NCBI GenBank assembly: GCA_947626725.1
Contig: CANQTI010000025.1
Coordinates: 1-14,598 of the forward strand
DNA length: 14,598 nucleotides
Origin: an uncultured Eisenbergiella sp.
GTDB taxonomy: Bacteria; Bacillota; Clostridia; Lachnospirales; Lachnospiraceae
Direction of reading: 5' to 3'
The notes beneath the pieces are model-generated. The model saw only the letters and a program-made list of their open reading frames with translations, was not told the DNA's origin and did no database searches. Within the stretch, counting starts at the first letter, position 1. Each line of letters begins with the position of its first letter. A program made the translations under genes and the position numbers. Of this stretch, positions 1 through 7,367 are shown one piece after another.

Positions 1-500
1 ACGCCCTCCTCCGCTTCCTCCAGCGTATTGCAGATCAGAACGCCCTTGCCCAGCGCCAGCCCGTCGGCCTTCAGCACGACCGGAAATTTCACCCCGGTGT
101 GCAGATATTCCAGCGCCTCGTCCGCCTGTGAAAACACTTCATAGGCCGCCGTAGGAATATGATATTTTTTCATCAGGTTCTTGGAGAATACCTTGCTGCC
201 CTCCAGAACCGCGGCATTTTTCCGGGGACCGAAAGCGCGGATTCCCGCTGTCTCCAGCGCATCCACCAACCCGCCCACCAGCGGATCATCCATGCCCACG
301 ATCACCAGATCCACGCTGGCCTCTTTCGCGAACGCCGTGATCCGGTCAAACTCCATGGCGCCGATGGGAACGCACTCCGCGATCTGTGCAATGCCCGCAT
401 TGCCGGGCGCACAGTAAATATGATCCACTCTGCCGCTTTTGGCGACACTGGCCGCGATGGCATGTTCCCTGCCGCCGCTTCCCACAATCAGTACCTTCAT
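1..500 (-). CDS. purD: Phosphoribosylamine-glycine ligase (GAR synthetase), N-terminal part, cut by window edge
   Basis: PurD joins phosphoribosylamine and glycine, using ATP, to make glycinamide ribonucleotide, the second step of de novo purine synthesis in the cytoplasm. About 166 residues are visible; the C-terminal part lies beyond base 1. The start is the ATG at 500, preceded by GGGAGGTCAGG. The protein opens with MKVLIVGSGGREHA, the signature N-terminus of the family. Residues around 77-82 (MDDPLVGG) match the usual PEDPL(V/A)xG loop. The segment LKADGLALGKGV near residue 145 is the start of the ATP-grasp domain (usual form KADGLAAGKGV). It is the last visible gene of a purE-purM-purN-purD series and follows purN after 123 bp, a wider gap than elsewhere in the operon. 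The identification is secure. Confidence 0.95.
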   Translation of the reverse strand, partial: MKVLIVGSGGREHAIAASVAKSGRVDHIYCAPGNAGIAQIAECVPIGAMEFDRITAFAKEASVDLVIVGMDDPLVGGLVDALETAGIRAFGPRKNAAVLEGSKVFSKNLMKKYHIPTAAYEVFSQADEALEYLHTGVKFPVVLKADGLALGKGVLICNTLEEAEEG

Positions 501-546
501 CCTGACCTCCCGTTTTGTATCCTGTGTTGTCCCCGGCCCTCCTTGG

Positions 547-562
547 CCGCTGCATGCAGCGG
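547..562. repeat. 16-bp perfect palindrome in the purN-purD gap
   Basis: CCGCTGCATGCAGCGG is a perfect palindrome. With one bulged base it extends to a stem using GGCC at 545-548 and GGCC at 562-565. It sits in the 123-bp spacer between purN (ends 624) and purD (starts 500). No T-run follows on either strand, so it is not a standard terminator. It may act as an RNA hairpin that affects stability or processing between the two cistrons; that role is inference. Confidence 0.5.
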
Positions 563-623
563 GCCGTTCACAGCATCCCGCTGTCACTTTCGCCGCCGCG
601 GGTCTTCTCGCACCGGCAAAGGA

Positions 624-1217
624 TTACAGCCTTCCATTGGCGATCCCGTCGATAGCCTGCGGAAGGATCTGCCATTCCGCTTCCTCCATCACACGCCGCT
701 GCAGGATCTGCGGCGTATCGCCCGGTTTCACTTCTACCGCTTTCTGCAAAAGAATGGGGCCGGTGTCCATGCCGGCGTCCACATAATGCACTGTCGCCCC
801 CGTGATCTTCACGCCGCGCGCCAGCGCCGCTTCATGCACTTTCAGGCCATAATAACCCACGCCGCAAAAAGCCGGGATCAGCGACGGATGAATATTGATG
901 ATCCGTCCCTCAAACGCCCGTATCATCCGCTCCGGGACCTTCACCAGGAATCCGGCCAGCACAATGAGATCGGGATTTCTCTTTTCTGCCGCTCCGCATA
1001 AAGCCGCTTCAAAATCCGAGCGGCTGGCGTAATCCTTCGGTGAAATACACAGCGTTTCGATTCTCCGCGCGCGGGCACGCTCCAATGCATAAGCCCCGGC
1101 ATTGTTGCTGATCACAGTTTCCACGGCCGCATTGGTAATCTTTCCGCTGTCAATGGCATCCAGAATCGCCTGCAGGTTCGTTCCCCCGCCAGAAACGCAT
1201 ACCAGAAGCCTCAGCAT
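624..1217 (-). CDS. purN: Phosphoribosylglycinamide formyltransferase (GAR transformylase)
   Basis: PurN transfers a formyl group from 10-formyltetrahydrofolate to GAR, giving FGAR, in cytosolic purine synthesis. The 197-residue length fits the family. The nucleotide-binding loop GGGTNLQ is at residues 10-16, and the catalytic segment NIHPSLIP contains Asn108 and His110. A third catalytic aspartate, Asp151, lies in DAGMDTGP, which aligns with the Asp of the E. coli DELDGGP segment. The stretch GLKVHEAAL (about 124-132) is also typical. The ATG at 1217 overlaps the purM stop region by 7 bp (ATGCTGA), so the two are probably translationally coupled; AGGGGTG lies upstream. The next gene, purD, starts after a 123-bp spacer. 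Confidence 0.97.
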   Translation of the reverse strand: MLRLLVCVSGGGTNLQAILDAIDSGKITNAAVETVISNNAGAYALERARARRIETLCISPKDYASRSDFEAALCGAAEKRNPDLIVLAGFLVKVPERMIRAFEGRIINIHPSLIPAFCGVGYYGLKVHEAALARGVKITGATVHYVDAGMDTGPILLQKAVEVKPGDTPQILQRRVMEEAEWQILPQAIDGIANGRL

Positions 1218-2236
1218 AGGGTCACCCCTTTTTTCCCGGCCTCGATGGATCCAATCACATAAGGCGTCTCACCCGCCCCGCGCATGGCTTCCATGGTGCG
1301 GGCCGCATCGGCCGCATCCACCGCCACGACCATGCCGATGCCCATATTGTAAGTATTATACATGATTTCTTCTGCAATATCGCCCCGTTCGGCCAGCAAT
1401 CGGAAAATGGCCGGCACCTGGTAGCTGTCCTTCCGGATGACCGCCCTGACGCCGTCCTTTAACATCCTGGGCACATTCTCATAAAAGCCGCCGCCCGTGA
1501 TATGACTGCAGGCCTTTACCGTCACACCTGCCGCCTTTACCGCGGCCAACGCCTTCACGTAGATCCGCGTGGGCGCAAGAAGCGCCTCTCCCAGCGTTTT
1601 GCCCAGCGCTTCATAGTAAGTATCCAGGCTTTCCCGCGTCATCGGAAAGACGCGCCGCACCAGAGAAAATCCGTTGGAATGTACGCCGGAGCTCGCCATG
1701 CCGATGAGCACATCTCCGGCCTTAAGCGCATGTCCGTCGATGAGTTCCTTTTCCTCCGCAACACCCACCGCGAAACCCGCCAGATCGTATTCCTCCTCCG
1801 GGTAAAATCCGGGCATTTCCGCCGTCTCGCCGCCCACCAGCGCCGCACCGGCCAGAACGCAGCCCTCCGCCACGCCCTTCACGATGTCCGCAATCCGCTC
1901 CGGGCGGTTCTTCCCGCAGGCGATATAATCCAGGAAAAACAGCGGTTCCCCGCCTGCACAGGCCACGTCGTTGACGCACATCGCCACGCAGTCGATGCCC
2001 ACCGTATCATGCTTATCCATCAGAAAAGCCAGCTTCAGCTTGGTACCCACACCATCCGTGCCGGAAAGCAGGACCGGTTTTTCCATCCTCTTGATCTTTT
2101 CCAGGGAAAAAGCACCGGAAAAACCGCCCAGACCGCCGAGCACTTCCGGACGCATGGTGCGCGCCACATGCCGCTTCATCAGTTCCACAGAGCGATAGCC
2201 CGCCTCAATATCCACACCGGAACTCTTATAGTCCAT
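1211..2236 (-). CDS. purM: Phosphoribosylformylglycinamidine cyclo-ligase (AIR synthetase)
   Basis: PurM closes the imidazole ring of FGAM with ATP to give AIR. It has 341 residues, a normal family length. Recognisable blocks in order are SGVDIEAGY near the N-terminus, SGTDGVGTKLKLA, DCVAMCVNDVACAGGEPLFFLD, GGETAEMPGFY and HITGGGFYEN; all are core PurM/AIRS motifs involved in ATP binding and folding. The ATG at 2236 follows GGAGG by five bases. The gap from purE is 21 bp, and the 3' end overlaps purN by 7 bp, so this is the tight core of the purine operon. No odd features are seen. Confidence 0.97.
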   Translation of the reverse strand: MDYKSSGVDIEAGYRSVELMKRHVARTMRPEVLGGLGGFSGAFSLEKIKRMEKPVLLSGTDGVGTKLKLAFLMDKHDTVGIDCVAMCVNDVACAGGEPLFFLDYIACGKNRPERIADIVKGVAEGCVLAGAALVGGETAEMPGFYPEEEYDLAGFAVGVAEEKELIDGHALKAGDVLIGMASSGVHSNGFSLVRRVFPMTRESLDTYYEALGKTLGEALLAPTRIYVKALAAVKAAGVTVKACSHITGGGFYENVPRMLKDGVRAVIRKDSYQVPAIFRLLAERGDIAEEIMYNTYNMGIGMVVAVDAADAARTMEAMRGAGETPYVIGSIEAGKKGVTLC

Positions 2237-2257
2237 TGAAACCTCCGTCCCTTTCGT

Positions 2258-2764
2258 TCATTTGCCGTATTCCTTCCAGCCGCGCGCCTGCAGAGCCTCA
2301 TCCTTTTCCAGAACACTCTCCTGCATCTCCCGTCCGTACGCCTTCAGCTTCGCCAGAAGCGCCGGATCCGATACCGCCAGGATCTTCGCCGCCAGAATGC
2401 CCGCATTGGCCCCGCCGTTGATGGCCACTGTGGCCACCGGAATACCGGACGGCATCTGGACGATAGAATACAGAGAATCCCGCCCTCCCAGCGACGCAGT
2501 ATGCATCGGAACGCCGATGACCGGCAGGGGGAACAGAGCTGCGCACATGCCGGGCAGATGCGCCGCCATGCCGGCTCCCGCAATCACGACCTTTACGCCG
2601 CGCGCCTCGGCCGTTTTCGCATATTCAAAAAAAGTATCGGGCATGCGATGCGCGGAAATGATCCGCATTTCATAAGAAATGCCGAACCGTTCCAGCATGT
2701 CCGCCGCCTTCGCCATCACGGGCATATCGGAATCGCTGCCCATTACAATACTGACCTGTGCCAT
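2258..2764 (-). CDS. purE: N5-carboxyaminoimidazole ribonucleotide mutase / AIR carboxylase, catalytic subunit
   Basis: PurE carries out the carboxylation-stage rearrangement that yields 4-carboxy-AIR. The protein has 168 residues. Motifs are GSDSDMPVM at residues 9-17, SAHRMPD at 37-43 (His39 aligns with the catalytic His of E. coli PurE), GAGMAAHLPGM at 63-73, and the PVIGVPM strand at 81-87. The SAHR form suggests class I, which needs PurK to make N5-CAIR; purK is not nearby. The frame stays open to an ATG at 2809. I place the start at 2764 because AAAGGAGA lies just before it, the family motif begins at once, and the promoter -10 element at 2815-2820 puts transcription start at about 2808. 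First gene of purE-purM-purN-purD. Confidence 0.96.
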   Translation of the reverse strand: MAQVSIVMGSDSDMPVMAKAADMLERFGISYEMRIISAHRMPDTFFEYAKTAEARGVKVVIAGAGMAAHLPGMCAALFPLPVIGVPMHTASLGGRDSLYSIVQMPSGIPVATVAINGGANAGILAAKILAVSDPALLAKLKAYGREMQESVLEKDEALQARGWKEYGK

Positions 2765-2814
2765 GGCTGATCTCCTTTTTCGGGAATCCAAACCGTCATA
2801 ACTTCTCATGTTAC

Positions 2815-2843
2815 AGTGTACTAAACTTTCCCCGGCATTGCAA
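2815..2843 (-). promoter_or_regulatory. Sigma-A-type promoter of the purine operon
   Basis: Read on the minus strand, TTGCAA (2838-2843) and TACACT (2815-2820) are separated by exactly 17 bp. Transcription would start near 2808, giving a leader of about 45 nt before purE. That is too short for a purine riboswitch, and none was recognised. A 10-bp palindrome GTTCCGGAAC at 2865-2874 lies just upstream of the -35 and could be an operator, but it matches no motif I know. Confidence 0.7.
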
Positions 2844-2893
2844 GAAATTTATTTTGGAATATCCGTTCCGGAACAGACGGCACGCGCGGCCGG

Positions 2894-4957
2894 TCAAAGA
2901 CCCATCAGCGGCACATTCAGCTCCTCTGTGCCCTCCAGCACGAAGCGGCCGTTTCGGATGACAGGATACTCGGTCCCGTCCGCCGCCACTCCGGTCAGCT
3001 CGCCAAGCTCGTCGTAAGGAATGGTGATATCCGTATGGCAGTTGAAATAAGCGCGTCCCATATCCTCATGCCGCAGGGCGGAAACCTCGTTCTCCCGGGC
3101 GATGATAGCCTTTCCGTCCGGATTGTAGGTCATCCGGTCCTCCTCATGGCTGTAGCAGGTGTCCCCCACCGCAAAATGAGGCCCTGTCTTTTCCGCGATC
3201 AGAATCGGCATTCGGTCTTCAATGGCAAACCTTCGAGCCATCACAAAGGCCGCGGTATTGGTCCCGACGGCAAATTCCCCGATCGGAAGGGAGGCATGTC
3301 TGGCAAGGATCTTATCCGCAATCAGCTTTTTGCCCTCCTCCGGCGTATCGAAATTGGCGCAGCCGTAATCCCGGACCATACCGTCCCGGAAGGTCAGCTC
3401 CAGATCTTTATATTCCAATCCATTCAGATAAACCCTGGTCACATGCAGAACGCCCTCCGTTCCGGTAAGCCGCGGAGAAGTGAAAACCTCTCCCACCGGA
3501 ATATTCACATCCGCCAGGCAGTTCTCGAAATTGGTTTCATGGGCCGGATCACAGAGCGGATGGAGCATCACCTTCAGGTCTGTCCGGTTCGCGCCCATTC
3601 CCTTCACGCGCACCCAGGCAGCACGGTCCAGCGCGTCGATGATGCGCTGCTGGATCGTCCGGTATTGATCCTCATCCAGCGTATTGATCTTCAGCACCTC
3701 ATCGAAAATCTCCGGAAACGCCTCGCCGATCTGCGGCAGCGGGAACGCGATGATCGTAAAGCTGGCGGTTTCCGGATCCACATATTCATTGCTCATGGCG
3801 CCGGCCCGGCTTCTGTATTCCAGATCCAGCTTCCTCTGCTCCTCCGAAAGCTCCGTGCGCGACGGCTTCGACTCCGGCGCAAAGGGCTCCTCCCCGAAGC
3901 ATTCCACCACGGCAGGCCCGGCATAGAGGGCGGCCTTCTCCCGATACTGCTCCCAGGCGTTCTTCCGGCATTCCAGCTTCCGGTTCAGGAACTTTCGATC
4001 CAGATACAGCGCCTGATCGTTTTCATGGTCATAATCGAACTGCCGGTTCGCGGGCGCGCCGAAAAATCCGCTCTTATATCCGCGCCGGCCCGCCAGAAAG
4101 CTGGCCGCGGCCCGGACGAACAGCGGCTTTAGGCCCATCGCCTCAAAATTGGACACGGCGGCCCGGATCACCCGTTCAAAGCCCACCGGATAGATGACGG
4201 CCACCGACTTTTTCCGGTCCAGCGGCTTGTCCGCCAGCACAAAGCCCTTGCGAAACCCTTCCGTATAGGTATCCGCGATGCGCTGTATTTTCTCCTCCGG
4301 CAGCGCGTTCAGATGCTCCGCCAGCTTCCACTGATCGTCGGCAATGTATTCGCCGTAGCAAAACAGATACCGGATATCGGACAGGTCGCTTTCCATGATG
4401 ATTTTCGCCGCGAAATCCCGCTCCCAGTCCACGCTGCCGGCGATGGAATCCTGTGCCACCAGCTCCGCGTAATCGCTGGCAAACCAATAAAAAATGTCTT
4501 TTACAGATGCATAGGCGGGAACGCCCTTTTCCTCCTGCCAGGCGCAGACAAACGCGCTGTATATTTCCAGAAACAGCTCCATGCGGATTACCGCCGCTTC
4601 CATATCCTGCTCATATACATAGGCCGGAAGACTGCGCAGTTCGGCGCTGACAGCGCTGAGAAGCTGTCCGTACTCCTTCCCCAGCTTCTGCACGGCCCAC
4701 GCCGGATTGGCATAGTTGGTATCGTAATTTTTCCCGATCAGATCGATGAAACAGATCTCATTGTGGCGCTGCAGCTCCTGCAGGGAAGCCTTTTTCAAAT
4801 TCCCGGCAGCGACCCAGCGATACTCTTCCGCCATGATTGCAAGATACTCTGCATTTTCTTTAAAAAACGGTTGGAATCCTTCATCCGTCTCCGCCAGGCG
4901 TGAAATCTCCTCCACGCGCGCCGCGGCCAATTCAAAACGTTCTTCCATCATCGTCAT
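2894..4957 (-). CDS. M29-family metallo-aminopeptidase with long N-terminal extension
   Basis: Predicted cytosolic metal-dependent aminopeptidase that removes N-terminal residues from peptides. The C-terminal half carries the M29 metal-ligand set at the expected spacing: Glu490 (GEVFTSP), Glu561 (IGEFAVGTN), His594 (GPHFAVG), His641 and Asp643 (NCHTD). M29 enzymes such as AmpS or aminopeptidase T are about 410 residues; this one is about 687, so roughly 250 N-terminal residues are extra and not assigned. There are also about 16 additional residues between His594 and His641. The frame is open up to 5110, but I choose the ATG at 4957, where ATGA overlaps the stop of the upstream membrane-protein gene. 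ATGs at 4951 and 4948 are also possible. The overlap implies coupled translation. Family confident; substrate unknown. Confidence 0.9.
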   Translation of the reverse strand: MTMMEERFELAAARVEEISRLAETDEGFQPFFKENAEYLAIMAEEYRWVAAGNLKKASLQELQRHNEICFIDLIGKNYDTNYANPAWAVQKLGKEYGQLLSAVSAELRSLPAYVYEQDMEAAVIRMELFLEIYSAFVCAWQEEKGVPAYASVKDIFYWFASDYAELVAQDSIAGSVDWERDFAAKIIMESDLSDIRYLFCYGEYIADDQWKLAEHLNALPEEKIQRIADTYTEGFRKGFVLADKPLDRKKSVAVIYPVGFERVIRAAVSNFEAMGLKPLFVRAAASFLAGRRGYKSGFFGAPANRQFDYDHENDQALYLDRKFLNRKLECRKNAWEQYREKAALYAGPAVVECFGEEPFAPESKPSRTELSEEQRKLDLEYRSRAGAMSNEYVDPETASFTIIAFPLPQIGEAFPEIFDEVLKINTLDEDQYRTIQQRIIDALDRAAWVRVKGMGANRTDLKVMLHPLCDPAHETNFENCLADVNIPVGEVFTSPRLTGTEGVLHVTRVYLNGLEYKDLELTFRDGMVRDYGCANFDTPEEGKKLIADKILARHASLPIGEFAVGTNTAAFVMARRFAIEDRMPILIAEKTGPHFAVGDTCYSHEEDRMTYNPDGKAIIARENEVSALRHEDMGRAYFNCHTDITIPYDELGELTGVAADGTEYPVIRNGRFVLEGTEELNVPLMGL

Positions 4958-5274
4958 ATTCCATACGCTCCCACATACAGAATGCCCAGAATCCCCAAAA
5001 GGGTCAGCCCGTTCAGCACAATACCGATCCAGGCAAACAGGTAAAACCGGTCCTCCTCCATTTTGGCCAGCACACCCAGCGTCATCCCCACGGCCGAAAA
5101 GACCAGACACAAAAACCCGACCACTCCATATCGAACGGCCGCTTCCCCTTCATTGGCATACGTCAGATACACCGCCAAAATCAGAGAAATCAGGGACAGC
5201 GCGCCAAAAAAAGCCGACATTATCCCTTTTTTCGATTCCGCCCTGTCGGTAAAAATAAACCCTTTATAAGCCAT
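4954..5274 (-). CDS. Small three-helix membrane protein, uncharacterised (possibly DUF6142)
   Basis: A 106-residue protein of unknown function. A short charged N-terminus (YKGFIFTDRAESKKG) is followed by three hydrophobic segments at about 18-38, 49-70 and 78-102, separated by charged loops (NEGEAAVR and KMEEDR). The layout resembles small Lachnospiraceae membrane proteins annotated as DUF6142, but I could not verify that. The ATG at 5274 is preceded by GAAGAAGGATGAGCAA, an acceptable ribosome binding site. It follows the 50-codon gene by 47 bp and overlaps the M29 aminopeptidase by 4 bp at its 3' end, suggesting co-translation with the peptidase. A link to peptide handling at the membrane is only inference from position. 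Confidence 0.8.
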   Translation of the reverse strand: MAYKGFIFTDRAESKKGIMSAFFGALSLISLILAVYLTYANEGEAAVRYGVVGFLCLVFSAVGMTLGVLAKMEEDRFYLFAWIGIVLNGLTLLGILGILYVGAYGI

Positions 5275-5292
5275 TTGCTCATCCTTCTTCCA

Positions 5293-5330
5293 CAGTCAGT
5301 CACCTGACTGCGGTCCTGTTCTCAGAACAG
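5293..5330. repeat. Two adjacent perfect inverted repeats between the small membrane-protein genes
   Basis: CAGTCAG (5293-5299) pairs with CTGACTG (5304-5310) around a four-base loop. CTGTTC (5316-5321) pairs with GAACAG (5325-5330) around TCA, which is the stop codon of the 50-codon gene read on the other strand. No U-run follows on the minus strand, so these are not classical terminators. They occupy the gap between two short membrane-protein genes and may form RNA stem-loops; the role is unknown. Confidence 0.5.
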
Positions 5331-5474
5331 AATCTTGCTCCGGCGCGCCAGCAGTTTGGCACCGCTGACGATGAGCAGCACACCGCTGACAATCCCGATC
5401 ACCAGAACGGTCACCCCGACCGCGATATTCAGCGCGCCGCTGCCGCCCATCACTTTCCATGTCTTTTCTTCCAT
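5322..5474 (-). CDS. 50-residue one-helix (or hairpin) membrane protein
   Basis: The frame from the ATG at 5474 to the TGA at 5322-5324 encodes 50 residues. It starts MEEKTWKVMGGSGALNIA, continues with an uninterrupted hydrophobic stretch at about residues 14-38 rich in Val, Ile, Leu and Gly, and ends in a basic tail, AKLLARRSKILF. This is a typical small membrane protein with a positive C-terminus. AAAGGCGG lies upstream at a rather long spacing. It sits 87 bp after pyrE and 47 bp before the three-helix membrane protein, in the same direction, so it is likely cotranscribed. I recall similar short proteins ending in SKILF from Lachnospiraceae but cannot check this. Function unknown. Confidence 0.65.
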   Translation of the reverse strand: MEEKTWKVMGGSGALNIAVGVTVLVIGIVSGVLLIVSGAKLLARRSKILF

Positions 5475-5561
5475 ATCCCATTTCCGCCTTTCTTTCCTGT
5501 TATCCGGCCTTTACGCCTCCCGGCCCTTTGCATGGGCTTTTCGTTTCCGTGCTGCTGACCG

Positions 5562-6245
5562 TCACTCCGCCTTCGCACCATACTGCGCATAATAGGCGTC
5601 CAACGCCGCCTTCACCGTATCGTCAATGAGTATCCTGCCCCGATACGGCCTGTTGTACAAATACGCCGTTACCTCCGCCATGGTAACAATGGCGCCAGTC
5701 CCGAAACCGTATTTTTCCCGGATCTCATCCAGTGCGCTCTTTTCGGTCGTAAGGCCGCGTTCCATGCGGTTCAATGACACGATCAGACCCACGATCCGCA
5801 CATCAGCCTGCGCCTTTAAAATCGGAAAGGTTTCTTCAATAGACTTGCCGGACGTAGTCACATCCTCGATGATGATGACCCGATCCCCATCCTTCAGTCC
5901 GCTCCCCAGCAGAATCCCCTTATCGCCGTGGTCCTTAACCTCCTTGCGATTGGCGCAGTAACGGATCTCCTTTCCGTACAGACGGCTGATCGCCATGACC
6001 GTGGCCACCGCCAGCGGGATTCCTTTGTAGGCGGGCCCGAACAGCACATCAAAATCCAGACCGTACACATCGTGAATGGCCCTCGCATAATACTCGCCCA
6101 GCCGCTCCAGCTGGGCGCCGGTCACATAGGCCCCTGCATTCATGAAAAACGGAGACTTCCGCCCGCTCTTCAGGGTGAAATCGCCAAACTTCAGCACGTC
6201 GCTGTCCACCATGAAACCGATGAACTCCTCTTTATACTTTTCCAT
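5562..6245 (-). CDS. pyrE: Orotate phosphoribosyltransferase
   Basis: PyrE couples orotate to PRPP, giving orotidine 5'-monophosphate, the fifth step of UMP synthesis. It has 227 residues. The PRPP-binding signature VIIIEDVTTSGKS lies at about residues 123-135, with FGPAYKGIPLA at 69-79 and the catalytic-loop region YCANRKEVKDHGDKG at about 97-111. The substrate-binding N-terminal segment FTLKSGRKSPFF is at 23-34. The frame is open to an ATG at 6305, but the ATG at 6245 has GGAGGAG just upstream and begins where the family does. It follows pyrF after 104 bp; that spacer contains small GC-rich inverted repeats. Identification is secure. Confidence 0.96.
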   Translation of the reverse strand: MEKYKEEFIGFMVDSDVLKFGDFTLKSGRKSPFFMNAGAYVTGAQLERLGEYYARAIHDVYGLDFDVLFGPAYKGIPLAVATVMAISRLYGKEIRYCANRKEVKDHGDKGILLGSGLKDGDRVIIIEDVTTSGKSIEETFPILKAQADVRIVGLIVSLNRMERGLTTEKSALDEIREKYGFGTGAIVTMAEVTAYLYNRPYRGRILIDDTVKAALDAYYAQYGAKAE

Positions 6246-6349
6246 ATTCTCCTCCGCGCGCCGGACGGCGCAGTTTTTCTTCTTCGGGTACAGAAGGCCT
6301 GACAAATGCTCTCCAGACCGTCTCTTTCTCCGCCGTCTGGCGGATTTGC

Positions 6350-7276
6350 TTACCGCTTTGCCAGCGCCCCGGCGATATCCTCACGCATATCCAACACGGC
6401 CTGTCTGGATGCCTCCGCATAATGTGCCGCTCCAAACACCGCGTACTTCTCCTGCTGCCATGCCGCAATGATCCCCCGGGAAGAGTTGACAATCGCGCCC
6501 AGCCCGTCTTCATTGAAAAAGTGGACCAGATCTGCCCCTCTTCCGCCCTGCGCGCCGTATCCCGGCACGAGGATGTAGGCCTTCGGCATGAGCTTGCGCA
6601 GGACCTTTCCCTGTTCGGGATAAGTAGCGCCCACCACTGCGCCGACCTGGCTGTAGGAGCTGCCCATACAGGCGCTGCCCCACTCGGCCACCTTTTCCCC
6701 CACCAGCTCATAGAGAGGCCGACCATCCATCAGCCTGTCCTGGAACTCTCCGCTGCTGGGATTGGATGTCTTAACCAACACAAAAATACCCTTATTTTCC
6801 GTCCGACACACATTCAAAAACGGGGTCACGCTGTCGGAACCCATATAGGGATTCACCGTGGCGAAATCCTCATCGAACGCCGCGTACTGCCGGCTTCCCA
6901 CTTTCACCTTTCCCAGATGGGCCGCCGCATAGGCCTCCGAGGTGGAACCAATATCGCCGCGCTTGATATCCCCGATGACCACCAAGCCCTTTTCTCTGCA
7001 ATAATTCACCGTCTTCTGAAATGCGATCAGTCCTTCCACACCGAACTGCTCATACATGGCGATCTGCGGCTTCACCGCCGGAACCAGATCACAGATGGCG
7101 TCTACAATCCCCTGATTGTACCGCCAAACCGCTTCCGCCGCCCCTTTCAGTGTTTCCCCATACTGCCCGTATGCCGCCGCAAGGATCTGCTCCGGAATAA
7201 ATTTCAGCATCGGATCCAGCCCCACCACAATGGGCGCGCCGGTTTTCTGAATTTTTTCAATTAAAAGATCAATCAT
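6350..7276 (-). CDS. pyrF: Orotidine 5'-phosphate decarboxylase, type 2
   Basis: PyrF decarboxylates OMP to UMP, the last step of de novo pyrimidine synthesis. At 308 residues it belongs to the longer type-2 subfamily. The catalytic charge network is Asp103-x-Lys105-x-x-Asp108 in GDIKRGDIGST. Other family blocks are VGLDPMLKFIP near residue 18, KPQIAMYEQFG near 69, NPYMGSDSVTPF, VLVKTSNPSS and LVPGYGAQGGRG. I place the start at the ATG at 7276, ten codons inside the longest frame, because AAAGGAGTG lies five bases before it. It is followed by pyrE in the same direction. The other pyr genes (pyrB, carAB, pyrC, pyrD) are not in the window. Confidence 0.96.
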   Translation of the reverse strand: MIDLLIEKIQKTGAPIVVGLDPMLKFIPEQILAAAYGQYGETLKGAAEAVWRYNQGIVDAICDLVPAVKPQIAMYEQFGVEGLIAFQKTVNYCREKGLVVIGDIKRGDIGSTSEAYAAAHLGKVKVGSRQYAAFDEDFATVNPYMGSDSVTPFLNVCRTENKGIFVLVKTSNPSSGEFQDRLMDGRPLYELVGEKVAEWGSACMGSSYSQVGAVVGATYPEQGKVLRKLMPKAYILVPGYGAQGGRGADLVHFFNEDGLGAIVNSSRGIIAAWQQEKYAVFGAAHYAEASRQAVLDMREDIAGALAKR

Positions 7277-7338
7277 CAAAACACTCCTTTTTCCGCCTCT
7301 GTTCACAGTCTGGGTCCGAACAGCAGCTTCTCTTTACC

Positions 7339-7367
7339 AATGTATCATATTCTAACCGCTGCCACAA
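7339..7367 (-). promoter_or_regulatory. Possible promoter for pyrF-pyrE
   Basis: On the minus strand, TTGTGG (7362-7367) and TACATT (7339-7344) are 17 bp apart, overlapping the last codons of the acyltransferase gene. The hexamers each keep only three or four consensus bases. It is the best candidate in the 68-bp gap; readthrough from the upstream envelope genes is the alternative. No PyrR-type attenuator was recognised in the short leader. Confidence 0.3.

Noticed and set aside
159..1001. 280-codon plus-strand frame across purD and purN
   Set aside because: It overlaps two well-identified purine genes in antisense and encodes low-complexity Arg/His/Pro-rich sequence.
2765..2809. Earlier start for PurE at 2809
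   Set aside because: It lies at or before the predicted transcription start and lacks a ribosome binding site; the family motif begins at the 2764 start.
3035..4132. 365-codon plus-strand open frame
   Set aside because: It lies wholly antisense to the M29 aminopeptidase, whose metal ligands and motifs are intact. The plus-strand product shows no recognisable domain and is a codon-bias shadow.
4958..5110. Earlier start for the aminopeptidase at 5110
   Set aside because: The extra 51 residues are an out-of-frame reading of the upstream membrane-protein gene. The ATGA overlap at 4957 is a better start.
6258..6271. GC hairpin followed by a T-run on the plus strand before pyrE
   Set aside because: No plus-strand gene reads into it, and on the minus strand it is followed by the pyrE ribosome binding site. 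It is probably chance or a minor leader stem.
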